A DNA stretch of 64,000 nt from Cyrtodaria siliqua (Eukaryota > Mollusca > Bivalvia > Adapedonta > Hiatellidae), in NCBI GenBank assembly GCA_037043455.1, contig JAWPHD010005546.1, positions 97,055-161,054 of the forward strand, read 5' to 3'. The translations under genes were made by a program, and so were the position numbers. Shown here in pieces: positions 21,326 to 33,858 of the stretch. The first letter of the stretch is position 1. Every line of letters begins with the position of its first letter. Under the pieces are notes generated by a model. The model was not told where the DNA came from, searched no databases, and saw nothing but the letters and a program-made list of their open reading frames with translations.

Positions 21326-23925
21326 GTTTTATGAATTTCACATACTTTTCTGAATAATAAGCAAACTCTTTAACACAAAATTGTTAACTCTTAATTGTCT
21401 GTGATGAATACTAACAAATCGCACACACGTATGCGACTGAAAATGTTATTTAAGGAGTCAAAAATAGTGTCATCCTGGGATTGAAACCAACAAACTCTGG
21501 CATGTGAGGTGGAAACTCTACCATTATTGTTTGTACACCTCAATCGCAACTCCCCACCCATCCATCTTCCATTAAGCCACTGCCCCGGTCAATGTAATAT
21601 TTTGTTGAAGTACCTGTAAGCTGGTATTTAAGAGGTATGCTAGTATTTAAGTCGCCAACAGAGTGGGGGGAGAAATCTTCAAAGGTGCATTTTAAAGTAC
21701 CATATATTAAACCTATTGTGAAGTTAACCTGTTCCTCCATAGATTTATGATCTTAGATCATCTTACAACCTGCAAAGATATGTATGTCAAGGAGCCAGAG
21801 AAACCGAAATGTTGTAACAACCAACATTTCAAACACAATATAAATACATGTATTGTGAATCATGTTACTTAATATATATGTAACTTTGTATTTTTACAGC
21901 CCAAAAAATGTGGGAGAATAATTATCACTTATTACCGTATTATCTTTATTTGCCTTCCCCTGGGGATGTTTATTTTATATGTGGTATTACATGAGTAACA
22001 TGGCTGTAAACTTACTTAATCGGAGCACAAACCAGCAATATTTTTAGGTTGATTTATAAAGGTTTATACCATTATATAATGAGTTTGGAGTTAAAATAAG
22101 ACAGTTTTTGCTGGAAACTACACAAATAATTTGTTTTTGTTTTTTCCATTAAAACATATCTCGACTAAACTTTATTTTAAAACTGAAGGTCCAATATTTT
22201 CAACAGTATCATAGACAGTAAAACTATTATTAAAGCACTTGACAGCGACACGGTATTTCTACTAGCACTTCAGGTGAAGAGCTGCACAGAACTGGTACAT
22301 TTTATTCTTGATGGCAACACAAATATCACAATACAGGGCGAGTAATTTATACACAATTACAGGCAATCAGCTTTATTTTTTTATGTCATTTTGTATAATT
22401 CGTCAAATGCCAAGCATGCTTCCAAAGTGCAAAACCACATTCCGCAGAGAATGACATATTATGAACAAAGCCACTGGATTTGTGACAATCAGATAGGAAT
22501 CTATGTTTCATGATGCATTAACTGCATTTTTACATCATTTGCAACACATTTTTGGACAACAAATGTGGAGTTGTGTTTCAATGTGTTTCAATGAATTGGA
22601 GGTAACTTAATTCCAACTGATGACTGTGCACTATTTTGTTTTGTACATATTATACAAACAGAAACAATCAACTTTCGAGAGATTAAAAAGTAATAGAAAC
22701 CATCCAAATAATCTTTAGATTCATACATTTTTTTCTTCTACAAATCACAACAAACATCTCCAGAAACGTTCAACTTGCATAAATTATTAAGTACTTACAT
22801 TATCTGCAAAAATATTTTGCATTCTCCATAATTTTAAGTATGTTGTTTCTCAACTCATCTCTTAAATTTATTCAACAGTATTCATAATTTTGCATTGCAG
22901 AGATGTTTAGATTTATTTTATTTTCAGTAGGTGATACAATTTGTGTTACTCGGTTTTATTCTTAGGTTCTTTTGAAAAAAATGTATTTTGCAGAGTAAAA
23001 AGGCGATGTATTTAAATATAATACATATAATTTAATTTGTATGTTTGTTCCTTGGTATTGACACAAACTTCCCGCAGTGGTTACTTACCTTTCTGTTACA
23101 GTAACCACTGCCACCACACAAATTTATAGCTGAAATCCAACTAAGTTTAATGTTTTGGTTAAATATTTCAACTTGCTTTGTTCATAATATAGGAAAATAG
23201 TGTGAAAAACGGTATCTAATTCCAAAAATTATTTATTTATCAAACAAAAATTAATTTGAGCTAATATGCACACCGGTTACTTGGTTAATAGTAAACAAAC
23301 ATGTATTCCGTTGAGAATATTACAGAAGCTGTGCGTAAATTTAAATAAAGAGATTACACCCAAGCCAAAACAGGTTGAATGTTTTCAACATCTTCTCGCA
23401 GGTGATGATGTTATTACCAGTTGCCTACTGGTTGCTGTACCAAGCATTACCTAGTGTATCGTATTGTTTTGTAATCACGTGACGATATCTAAATCACATG
23501 GCCTCAGCTATCGTCACGTGATTTGTCTGGTGGCAGGGATTTGGCTACAATATCACTGCGCGGAGGTTGGTATTGGCTCTCTGTCGTTTCAATGACTCAT
23601 TCACTTGAGAGTTAAGAGACTATTCATCAAGTAAAAGAACAAATACAAATGGGTAATACACCCACTTTCGAAAGTAGCCGGTTGTTATTATAAGTTAGGT
23701 TATCGATGCGACCTTCTACTATGCTGTAAACAACCACAAACTTTTGTTATAAGGATGGTAGTGTGTCTGATGATTGGTTGCATAATGTAATTGATCCTTT
23801 CTCCAAATCAAATTTGATACTCCAAAGTGGATAAATATACAGCGTGAGAACTGTGTGTGAATGTAAACTACAATTTGTAACACACCTATCAGAAACAAAA
23901 CTTTTAAGGTCGTAAAGAAGTGAAC
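21326..23925. other. Long stretch without a recognised gene
   Basis: AT-rich sequence. At 21475-21530 the minus strand has a weak tRNA-like pattern (GGTAGAGTTTCCACC, then GGTTTCAATCCCAG), probably an old SINE head. At about 23070-23110 and 23470-23525 there are short inverted pairs (CAGTGGTTACT/AGTAACCACTG and AATCACGTGACGATA/ATCGTCACGTGATT). Nothing else is supported. Confidence 0.45.
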
Positions 23926-23934
23926 ATATAATGA

Positions 23935-24189
23935 TTTGTTTGTTTGTTTGTATGGTGTTTTACGCCATTTTCAACACATGTAAGGTTATATATGACGATC
24001 GATTTGTGGTGGAGGCAGACCATCCACTTTTCTTGGGTGGAACCAGTACTGTACACCTCCCACCATCCGTAGAAAACGAAACCTTCTCACTTACAAATCG
24101 AGCTCCCAGTGGGATTCGAACCCGCAGCGGTGAGAGGCGAAGATTTACAACACAAATTCGTTAACCATTCCGCCACGGAGAAGCTGATA
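23935..24189 (-). mobile_element. tRNA-derived SINE with target-site duplication
   Basis: On the minus strand it begins with a tRNA-like head: GTGGCGGAATGGTTAACG as A box and GGGTTCGAATCCCAC as B box. A 7 bp acceptor-like stem AGCTTCT/GGGAGCT is possible. The body contains a motif near AAAATGGCGTAAAACACC, and the tail is a (CAAA)n run. Perfect 9 bp copies of ATATAATGA flank it at 23926-23934 and 24190-24198. The 77-codon open frame over it is an artefact of the SINE. The family resembles the many tRNA-headed SINEs of molluscs. Confidence 0.85.
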
Positions 24190-24449
24190 ATATAATGAGC
24201 ATTAGTATCAACAATACACCATTGTAGTTTATATCTTTTGAATGATAATGCATTCAACAAGAGTTACTGATTGAAGAAATAATGACAAGCATGTGTTTAA
24301 TCGGTCGTCTTTTTTGAAAATCGGAAGTTGGAGATGAGTACAGTTAATGAACAAAACGAAAAACGACCCTTTTACAAAAGCAACCTCTGTTTAAATTCAA
24401 GTAGTGCCTTAGTAAGAAAATTCATCAATTAAATAATATACATTATACC

Positions 24450-25405
24450 ATGTATACTATGTGGATTTGCTATGAAGTTTGTGAAGCACTCATCTTCCTA
24501 TTAGATAATATTTTCGTCAGATATGGAACCACCGTTTATAGACAAATTGTTGGTATTCCTATGGGTACGAACTGTGCACCACTTGTCGCAGATTTGTTTT
24601 TATTTTGCTATGAAAGGGATTTCATGTTGAGTCTTTCACCAGATACCCAGGTAGATGTTGCTTAACAAAGCTAATATATCTGATAATAATGCTTTTTTTC
24701 TTGATTTAGATCTCTCGATTGAAAATGGTGAAATAATTAGCAAAATCTATGACAAGAGAGATGATTTTAATTTTGACATTGTTAATTATCCCCACTTGGA
24801 TGGGGATGTTCCCCGAGCAACTTCTTATGGGGTGTATGTGTCTCAACTTATTCGTTTTTCAAGAGCTTGTACTCGAGTTGAGGACTTTAATATTCGTAAT
24901 CTTTGTATAACTAAAAAGCTACTCAATTAGGGTTACCGTTACCATAAACTTCGTAAAACCTTTGCAAAATTGTATTATCTTAACCCTATCTTCTTTCCAA
25001 ATATCCCGCCCGTGCACGAAAATTGACCGGAGGGGCACCTGGGATCTTCCTCCACCAATGGAAGCTGGAAAGTCGACATATGACCTTAGCTGTTGGTGCG
25101 ACTATAAAATCCAATTCAATCAATCTTTCCAAATATAAAAGTAATTTAAGGACTCTTCTGCGACAAGGACTATCACAACCTGACTTCTATGGTGATGTGA
25201 TTTATAAACTTCGTAAGATTTTTGGTCACTTTCATACTATCTTTGTTAAACTTGTTAAAAAGTTTATCAAAAGAGGTTATGACCCTTTCATTTTGCAACG
25301 TACTGCATGCTTGGTGGTGGACCCTTTTACAGTTCGCCACTATGCTTTCCTCTTTAATTGTACGATGACCAGACAGGCTGTAGACCCTATGACGCCTACC
25401 TAAAG
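24450..25405 (+). pseudogene. Reverse transcriptase remnant of a Penelope-type element
   Basis: The first frame carries the RT signature GIPMGTNCAPLVADLF followed by CYERDF. At about 24655 it shifts frame after an internal deletion that removed the Y-x-D-D catalytic box, so the enzyme cannot work. The next frame has FLDLDLSIENG, KIYDKRDDFNFDIV, DGDVPRATSYGVY and RFSRAC. It stops at TAG (24928-24930), although the following codons still read GYRYHKLRKTFAK. After the SINE the protein resumes with LRTLLRQGLSQPDFYGDVIY and ends ACLVVDPFTVRHYAFLFNCT. Several disablements are therefore present: one deletion, one stop and one insertion. The family call rests on the GIPMGTNCAP and YDKRDDF motifs. The confidence is high for a Penelope-type RT and low for the exact clade. 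Confidence 0.8.
25005..25123 (+). mobile_element. 5'-truncated SINE inserted in the Penelope RT
   Basis: This is the last 119 bp of the SINE seen in full at 35113-35382, from CCCGCCCGTGCACGAAAATT to CCAATTCAATCAA. Perfect 13 bp copies of TCTTTCCAAATAT flank it at 24992-25004 and 25124-25136. The RT sequence rejoins cleanly if the insert and one flank copy are removed. Confidence 0.93.
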
Positions 25406-25912
25406 CCCAATAGGACATTGGCGTTTGATGTTTGTCTATGATCGTTCTTGTCGTGCCCTTAATGGTTTATTCTCTTGTTGCCCTGGCTTCTGCCAAGTCA
25501 TTGAGTACCTTCATTGTGGCTTTCTAGGCTACTGTTTTTTGTATTAAATTTACACGAGCATATTTTTGTTTTACTTATATTGCCTATTGGTGCTGCCTTG
25601 TTGGTTGGAGATTAGATCATGGCGGGGATTTCTTTATTTACACTGTCCTGTTTTAATGGGATGGCAGTAGGGTAAGTGTGATGTTTGGTGAACCCTAGAA
25701 CCGGTTTAAACCCCCAGTGGCCTACTTTGCCACTGACCGTTCCAAGGCGGTTACCCTATTGTCAACCCTTTTGTGTTTGTGATGTCGTTTGCACTGAATA
25801 TTACTTTGCCTTCTTGTTTGTCTGTTTGCGTGTTTGTTTCTGTGTTTTGTGGTTGACTGTCCACCTTGAATGCTACTTGCCCTGTCCGATATTTTTATAT
25901 TTCTTAGTGTAA

Positions 25913-26655
25913 TTGGGAGTTATAACTTCAAATCAACAAAAAAGTTAATTGGATTTACTTATTTCAAAGAACAACGAGTAAAACTCACTAACATGAAATT
26001 CAATCAGTTATCATCGTAATAGAAATTTACTTTTCTGAGAACGACACATACAAATCAGCTTTCATTTTAGATGAAGTCAGAAATCAATTACGACGGTCTT
26101 GTCTTTTGATTACTGCGTTGTATGTTTGGAAATGATATAATAATCATCATCAGAAAATTGATATCAGATTTATGAACTGGCAATTTGCAGTTTTTGTATG
26201 GTTAATGGGGCAATAAATGAGAATCTAAGGACATATATAAAAACAAATCTCTTTAAAGAAGCAAAACCATTAACTATACCATTGCAAGTGGCAAATTTAT
26301 ATTCTCTGCATGACTCAAATGTCATTAACCTCTGACAGAACGTGCAACGGACACATTCAAGTGATATATACTATTCAAGCTTGTTCATAAATCTCAATAG
26401 TAATTAAAGAATATAATAACATGATTCAATGATTGCACACCTCATATTTAGGGGTAAATAATAATAAAAGTATATATAAATGTTAATCAGGACATACAGC
26501 ATGCATGAACCACAGTCAACCAACAGATAGCATAGAAATAAATCATACCACAGCGGTATAACGCTAAAGGATAAGGTAATATACTGAATCCACGTTGGTT
26601 TTGACTGTCTTGCAATACGTCTTGCCCTAAACATGTTAACAAAAGAGTATGATAA
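25913..26655. other. No feature recognised
   Basis: AT-rich non-coding sequence between the Penelope tail and repeat B. Confidence 0.4.
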
Positions 26656-26863
26656 TGGACCTTTGGAAACGGCCGAGCACGACACATACGAAATATTGCA
26701 GTCTCGGTTTGATTGCGACTGTTCATGAGCGGTAGTGAAATATGCTAGCTACCGCTCACGCCCTCTAGCCCCGGGTTGAGCAGAACTCAATATTAATAAT
26801 ATCAATAGTACACAATTTTAACCATCCCGAAGATGGCATGCATACGGCGGTGGACATGGAGTT
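26656..26863 (+). repeat. Structured dispersed repeat, family B, copy 2
   Basis: TGGACCTTTGGAAACGGCC starts the unit. The first stem is CAGTCTC/GCGACTG (one mismatch), the linker TTCATGA is intact, and the second stem GAGCGGTAG/CTACCGCTC is a perfect 9 bp. Next come ACGCC, CCCCGGG and the hairpin TTGAG-CAGAA-CTCAA. It ends near GGCGGTGGACATGGAG. Two minus-strand open frames over it are not conserved in the other copies. Confidence 0.8.
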
Positions 26864-28559
26864 CTTAAGTTAAACTAAATACGAAGAAAATATCAATCGA
26901 AATAAATATTATGTATATATCAATTTACAAATGTATTAGATACAATATTCAAATATATATTGCATGCACGCAGTTATAATAGTAGCAAGTCTAAAATTAA
27001 TATATTAAACGTATACTAACCACATTAAAGGTGAGCATTTACATATAGTTGCGTGGAGTTCCAAAACAGGAAACCAAACCATTTACAATTTTGTTCGGCA
27101 AAGCGCGTACTGTGCAATGTCACGCTAGATAAGAAGGACAACAGCAGCTATTCTGAGTATTTAGAATTATAATTAATTAATTTCCGTTTTCTTAAGTTGA
27201 TGATTACCAGTCAAAATTTGTATACACAATGTTATACTCGTACATTGTTAATCATCTCAATATTGAGATAAACATTAAACACCACTTCATGAAAATTAGC
27301 TGCCAAAGGTAAAACTGCAACTATTAGAGCCAACTATTACTTAAAATAAAGATGGTTGCAAACAAAAAAACGTTGATGCAATTAAGCTTTAATTCGCTGG
27401 TAGCACTATAACAATCGATAGACTTGGTGAAATATTATTGTTTAGAAAATATAAATAGTGTTATGTACTGTCATTGAACATATGTATTCAGTGTGGAAAA
27501 AATGTATCTTCTTTAATAGATCTGCATTATATTTTGAAAATGCTAAGTAATACCCGTTTCCGGGTATTTCCAAATTTTTTCTATTTTATTATTTTTTTCT
27601 AGTTTATACATATCTTTGACTATTTAAGAAAACATACCGACTATATAGGCATTTTAAATCTAGACAAATTCATTTAGCTAGCCGATGCTCCTATTAATAC
27701 TCTCGCGCACGAGTTGATAGCTGGTAAGACATGTATTTCAGTTGTATTGGGCATATATATTACGTTAAGTAAACAAAACAAATGATATTTCCAGCAATAA
27801 CTAATTATTCTAATGAAACTATTTTGTTACACGTTACCTCATTGGTTAACATCTCAAATTTGCGACCGTAAAACGCCCGAGATACCCTCTGAAAAGTAAA
27901 TGACGTCACATAACGTTGCACACGTCATATTTTGATGACGCCAACAAAACGCTGGCACCAGTGAATTTGAGTTTTCATAGAAACCAAGTTTGTAATGTAC
28001 ATGATGTATGAATTTATTTTATATTTGTGGCATTTAAATGGAAAAGCATTAGGCGTACCCGTACAACTAAATTTCAGACCGTAAAACCACTGACATACCG
28101 TCCCAGATTGAACAACATAGCACGGTTATCTCTTAAATCTGATATATAGCTGTATTAATTATGAGTATCGCTTGTTAATTTTCACAGTCCTATTGTTTCG
28201 ACATGATATACTAATATAGCGTTGATACATTATAAATTAAAAGCCAAGCAGTGACATAGTTTCCAGTATAGTTACGATAAATAAAAACGTAACTGCAAGT
28301 CGTTAAGTTGTCTAAATTTCATAAAGCCATTTTTTGGAAAATAAGACAGTAAAATATTAAAGGGACACACGTCAATTTTTAATATTTAGAAAACAACTCA
28401 CATAATTCGAAAATGTATATACATATATACAATTAGATTATTGCTTGAGAGCTATGCATCAATATTAATTTATAAAAACCCTGATACATATAGCATCAAC
28501 AAAAATCGAAAATAGATATAAACGTCGCATTCATAGAACACAGTCAACACAAATCACGC
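26864..28559. other. No feature recognised
   Basis: AT-rich non-coding sequence with only short local inverted motifs (for example CCCGTTTCCGGG near 27552). Confidence 0.4.
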
Positions 28560-28835
28560 GTATACAACAAGCAACAATTACAAGAAAAAACACAAGCAAA
28601 GGAAACATTCAAGGGCCACATTAAAACAAAATCAGTTATCGAAACAAACAACAATTTAAATTATAAAGAAGGCAATGTGTATGACATCAGAAACACACAA
28701 CAGTTGACAGTAGGGCTACTGGAATCATGTTCAAGGGTGCACCAATTCACTTTGACCCTATGTCACACCAATACAAAAGGGACCGTGTAAATAAATTAAT
28801 CCCCGCCAGGCGATATCCTCTAACAACCTGAACTA
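28560..28835 (-). repeat. Penelope-type 3' fragment, minus strand
   Basis: The minus strand reads TTAATCCCCGCCAGG in reverse, then the GGTGCACC...AACATGATTCC region, and ends in the CCTTGAATG...CTTGTGTTTT segment. It is a diverged relative of the tail at 25630-25905 and faces the plus-strand tail at 28890. Confidence 0.6.
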
Positions 28836-28889
28836 GGCATTTACATGCTTTATAGACGGGATAATTATGTTCCGCTTTTTATGACAATA

Positions 28890-29080
28890 TGATAAAAGTG
28901 AGGTTGGCGCACCATAGAACCTGGTTTAAGGCCCATAGCGTCCATAGTTTGGCACTGACACTTAAAATGAAAAATACCTTGCCTTGTATTTATTTTTATA
29001 ATTTTGTTTGACTTCTTTGCCTGTTTTGATTGACTGTGGTCCTTGAATGCTACATTTCCTTTCGATTTTGTTATCGTGTT
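28890..29080 (+). repeat. Penelope-type 3' tail
   Basis: GTGAGGTTGGCGCACC, ATAGAACCTGGTTTAA, TTGGCACTGACA and CCTTGAATGCTACATTTCC follow the tail order, though the CGGTAGCCCTATTGTCAACC segment is deleted. Confidence 0.65.
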
Positions 29081-29440
29081 GATAGGGTTGTTTGCGTAAC
29101 TTTGGATTTCAGTACATAGTTGGACGATTTGTTTTGCATTCTAGCTATCCCATCCCTGAAAGCAATGCATTTTATTGTATGTGTTGGCACAACATTTTAA
29201 CTGGATTATTTGAACTAGTACTCGTGAGTTACATAAATAAATCATTGACGTAATGAATGCGTCAAGCAATTATTACACTGCGCTTATCAACAGAAACTAA
29301 AACAAATTTGTTATGACATTCTTGGTTTCCCGATCTTTTCAGCATGCCACATTCAGAATGAAAATCTATATCTCCGCGGAATAAAATAGGAGATGGATGT
29401 GTACACGTTCAAACTTGTATCTATAATTTAAAGTATGAAA

Positions 29441-29515
29441 GGAGAAATTTGGAAATCGCCGAACACGATAAATACAAAAAATATTTGCAGTCTGGGTTTG
29501 ATTGAGAAAAATACA
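29441..29515 (+). repeat. Structured repeat B, truncated fragment
   Basis: TTTGGAAATCGCCGAACACG, ATATTTGCAGTCTGGG and TTTGATTGAGAAAA match the 5' third of family B. The copy stops inside the first stem. Confidence 0.75.
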
Positions 29516-31541
29516 TTAAATTAAGAATTAACATTTTAGAAGTAGGCAGGGGTTGGGTCCGCATGTTCTCTACGACGCACTTTTATGCTCAGTCCTCAAT
29601 GGATTGTGGGTATTAGAAAAGTAAATGCCGAATACGTTTATGTATACAATTATGACAAACCAGCAGGAGCATAGCCAATTTTGAATTAATACAGTTACAT
29701 TCCATATGTCTTTAGAGTTTATTTTGCTATGTCAATGTCAGAATCTATAAGGTTGTAGTTGAAATTAATAGTTCTAATAACTGTTTCATACTTATAGCAA
29801 ATTATGGGACTTTCGGATGTTTTAAAAAAGAAATAGAAATATGATAAATTACATAACTATCTTGAACAATATATGGTATTTTAATAGAATCGATACTCGC
29901 ATAATGATTTAGAGTTGATAGAAACTTTCTGACCTGATCAGATTCCTTGTCACTATGGAGTTGCAGAATGTGATCCGAAGATATTTGAATGATGAAAACA
30001 GTGATATACACGGTATATGTCAATATTAAAATGGTGTCTGCTTCCTAGTCAATCACTTAAGTGATGACGTGGACACATATGTGAGTCGTGAAAGCATATC
30101 ATGCTTTCCTAACTGTATGTATGTCAATCAGTGACTGACGTAGTTATAAGAGATTTCCGTTTTATGTTACCATTACGTCTAGGACCATGATACATCCAGT
30201 ACTACCTTGATTTACGCTTTTGAACATAAAATATAGAAATCATATATATTATTGGACTGCTGTGAGTTTGTTATTAATATCCAGCTATTATTCATTATAT
30301 TTCAATGATAAATCATAATCATTCACAAGTAAAAATGCAAAACATTTCAATAGTCTGACCTTTTGAATATGTATTTGAGGTTGTTATTTATTATTTGAAT
30401 AAGGCCCAGTGGATAAGTGCATACATGCTTTTTTCCCACTTTACATCAACTGTCAGAGTATACAACATGGCAAATATTTCCTAATTTACATTGTCCATTT
30501 TTAAATGTATATACGGAAATTGTCGGTTTTGGTGCACCATAGAACCCCTGTTTAAACTCCAAGCCGTCCTTGTTGCCATTGTTCTCAGACGAAATCCTAC
30601 TGTTAAACCAATTGTATCTAGTAATTTATTCTCACAAATGTGTTTGACATGTACGAGTATATAAAACAATAATTATGTATTGTTGCATGGTCACTGAAAA
30701 TTCTTTGTAATAGCACAGGTGTAAATCGTTTAACTGAAAATAAGGCCTGTCAGAATAACAGTTAGAATAACAAGTTAGAGTATGTCAAGGAGCTGAAATG
30801 GACTTGCTACAAATCATATAGTGTATACTCTATCTATTACTTATGATAAGTCATGAAAAGTTCCATGTACGTGTAGCTGTTAATGAGTGTGTATGACAAC
30901 GACATGTTGATGTTTTTGTTCTGGTCGTCTCTGGTGCGCCGTACAACCTGGTTTATACCCTGCTACAGGACGACATAATGATGTGGAGGGAGCATTGCAC
31001 TAATGCGAAGAGACTGTTGTGTATGATTCTTCCGCCACCCAATACATATTTTATTACATATTGGGTTTCTTTGCATTTTCCTCTTCTCCTAAATGTGTTT
31101 TTTTTCCTTTTATCAATTTCTTAAATTATGATAATGACACATTTTACTCACATCCCGAATTATCCTTTACCACTTCACACTATCATGTATCACCGTAGAA
31201 TCATATATAGGTATTTATAAGAAAGATTATGAAACTGAGTTTGAGCAATCTACATTTAGCAGCATTGTATGTAATTGTTATATAGAAAAATTGAACGAAT
31301 AAGCATTTTCACGTACAAAAATGGGCATGACATTCTAGATATTAGACTTTAGACTGTATTGATGCCAATCTGGGCATAACTAGTATTAATAAACTGTTTA
31401 CACTTTGCAGGGACATTGACTAAAATACATCCTGTGAATGGCTACATTCATCACATTATGCAAACATTTACGAAAGGACCCACTATCACATTTATTGGAT
31501 TATTGTGAATCTATCATAAAGAATAGATAGTGGAACTTGCC
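29516..31541. other. Mostly unrecognised, with two traces of Penelope tail
   Basis: GTTTTGGTGCACCATAGAACC at about 30525 (quoted in part) and CTGGTGCGCCGTACAACCTGG near 30930 look like short decayed pieces of the Penelope-type tail. The rest is AT-rich and non-coding. Confidence 0.45.
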
Positions 31542-31814
31542 ATTACGTGATCTCGTCTTTATTCCATTAAGCGATGGGAAGGCTTATATTAGCAGGATAT
31601 TGTATATCGGATATTTCGACAATAAAACATGTTTAAAAACATTTTTTACTGAAAAAATGAAATAAACTGTTTAAAATTAGTTATTACATGTTTTAATTTT
31701 ACAAACTGTTTAAGCCGGAATTAAGGTTTTATTTCATACCCCAGCCAACCCCGTTTTCGCTTCTTTGAGAAGTGGTTGAATCGCGTATGACAGATACTAC
31801 TCCGACCACGTAAT
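31542..31814 (+). mobile_element. CATTACGTGG MITE, copy 2 (full length)
   Basis: CATTACGTGATCTCG at the left and CCGACCACGTAATG at the right are the inverted ends. The interior has TTCCATTAAGCGATGGGAAG, TATTAGCAGGAT, GATATTTCGACAATAAAACA, CCCCAGCCAACCCCG and a CTTCTTTGAGAAG hairpin. It is about 273 bp long and non-coding. Confidence 0.88.
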
Positions 31815-31854
31815 GCTTTAGCTAATTTTAAACAGGTTGTCACATTTTTTGAGT

Positions 31855-31960
31855 AAAAAATAGTTTTTTAACGTGTTTTTTTGTCGAAATATCCGTTATA
31901 AAATCCTGCTAATATAAGAATTCCCATCGCTTAATGTAGTTAAGGCGGGACCACGTAATG
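31855..31960 (-). mobile_element. CATTACGTGG MITE, copy 3 (partial)
   Basis: The reverse-strand half element ends AAGGCGGGACCACGTAATG. It lies about 40 bp after copy 2 in opposite orientation, so the pair could fold back. Confidence 0.8.
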
Positions 31961-31994
31961 TGTGATCCTAATTTGCTCGATGTCGGAGGGATAA

Positions 31995-32425
31995 CAGTAC
32001 AGACGAATGGCCACCCTTTTTGTAATATAATCAATTAACAAATTAACTCTTAAGCATCACATGAACATTTCTTGATCATTTTGGAGAGAAACATATATTT
32101 AAAACCGCTACTAAGTTGTATGTAGAAATAAGTATTATGTGCATGACGTAGATACAACTTGTACCACAGCGTGACTGCACGGGGAAATTGAGGTAAATCT
32201 GAATTGCATAGCTGCACAACTATTGCCAGATAATTGATAAATACATTTACCTGTGAATTAATTTACCTGTTCAAAGTTTTCTAGGTCATCAAATACAATA
32301 TTATTCTCCCTTCTCGGAGATATTGCAATTTGTGAATAATTGTAAATATCTAGTGTTGTGGATTTCGATTTAAATAAACACAAACATGTTCATAAAACAA
32401 AACATGGCTGGAGAACATTAAGACG
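31995..32425 (-). repeat. ~410 bp dispersed repeat, copy 3 of 3
   Basis: The reverse complement aligns with 18150-18575 along its length. Landmarks on the plus strand are GAATGGCCACCCTTTTTGTA, GTGACTGCACGGGGAAATTG and CATGTTCATAAAACAAAACA. Confidence 0.8.
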
Positions 32426-32550
32426 TGTAAAACGATAAATGGTGCCAGCTCTCGGCATATCAGTGGAACCGGGATGTGAAACTGTGGAACAGTGGAGAGA
32501 GTATAACATAAAAAAGGAATAATTCATACGAATATACAACAATGCGAATG

Positions 32551-33440
32551 AGAGTCTCACACCTCTATTATCTGCCCTGGAAGCTCACGGAGACAATAGG
32601 AAAACAGAAAAAAATCTGTATTTTTTCTCAATTTTAGGCAATTTTAATTTGAAAAATAGTTTTTTTTATTGATTTAGCCATATTATTCCATACTGATATG
32701 AGGTTTTATTCAAATTTCAGAAGTGTTTGACCTGAACACAAACTATTCAGCTCGATAGTGTACGAATTTAGTATTTTCCATAGGGGTCATATAAACATGA
32801 GCGAGAAAAAAACACCCGGCTAACTGATATATTTTATTGTTTGAAATTACTGGTCTTTGCTATACTGGAGATATTAAACCGCCAACAATGCCTGCTCATT
32901 GTAAAATTAATTAACATTGAAATGCGTTGTCAAGAGGGGTACCCTTTGGAACAGGCAGTGGTAAAAATGCCGCAGAGATTTCTTCAATCTATGAAAACAG
33001 ATATGAATTAACGTCGAATAGGACGTGTAACTTTCCAGGACCACATTCAACGTGTTCCATCAGGTCTCACACCTCTATTATCTCCCCTGAAAGCTCACGG
33101 ACCAAGAGACAAAAGAAAAACAGACAATAATTCCATTTTGTCTCAATTTTAATTTGAAAAATAGGTTTTTCTTTGCTTTAGCATACATCTGCAGTGTAAA
33201 AGACAGATGATACAGAAAATCCCATGTTGATATGAGGTTTCATTCAAATTACAGAATTGTTTGACCGAAGCACCACATATTCAGCTAGATAGTGTATGAA
33301 TTTTGTATTTTCCATAGGGTTCACAAAATATGAGCGAGTAAAAAAGCGAACCTGGCTAACTTATGTATGTTATTGTTTTAAATTACTGGTCTTGGCTATA
33401 CTGAAGATATTAAACCAACAACAATGTCTGCTGCCCTGCT
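32551..33440. repeat. ~510 bp direct duplication
   Basis: The first copy spans about 32551-32915 and the second about 33062-33440. They share GTCTCACACCTCTATTATCT, GAAGCTCACGGA/GAAAGCTCACGGA, TTCCATAGGGGTCA/TTCCATAGGGTTCA and AAATTACTGGTCTTTGCTAT. Divergence is moderate. Open frames overlapping it are not shared by both copies. Confidence 0.85.
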
Positions 33441-33858
33441 TTGAAGCTCAGATGTTGGAAAATACTGTACAGTAACCCTATGGGAAAATTAATTGTGGTG
33501 TGAGAACTGAACGTTTGGATATCAGGACGTAACGGAAACTCCTACTATTAACTCGAGAAATTAAATGTTGAAAATGGTATAAATATTAGGCAATATGTAT
33601 TTCATGGGATGGATTCCCATACTTCGAATTATTTTAATAAACGTTTAAACAATTACGAATGCATGCGATTTAACGTCGCAGTGGGCTCAATTCTCAACTG
33701 TTTATTTCAGTTCTTCCACACTGGAAACCCACGCCATAGATGCGTGTACGTGACAAAATATAACACTCAGTCTAATTATACTGACACCGGGCTTAGCAGT
33801 CATAACCTTACACTGTGTAAGCTGAATATCAAGCAATGGGGCTACTAGATAAAATATA
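33441..33858. other. No feature recognised
   Basis: A 79-codon open frame at 33609-33848 has no recognisable motif. Confidence 0.4.

Larger units (their letters stand above)
24440..25912 (+). mobile_element. Penelope-type retroelement, defective, longest copy in the window
   Basis: The element has the RT-coding part (24450-25405), a 3' non-coding region with ATGGCGGGGATTTCTTTATT, and a terminal tail from GTAGGGTAAGTGTGATG to CTGTCCGATATTTTTATATT. It contains a SINE fragment at 25005-25123. No GIY-YIG endonuclease follows the RT. This fits a form with the endonuclease at the N terminus (as in the Naiad clade) or an endonuclease-less copy, but the 5' part is missing, so the clade is not assigned. 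Its tail is the reference for more than ten tail-only copies in the window. Confidence 0.8.

Noticed and set aside
23931..24164. A 77-codon open frame
   Set aside because: It is the reverse strand of a tRNA-derived SINE with a 9 bp target duplication.
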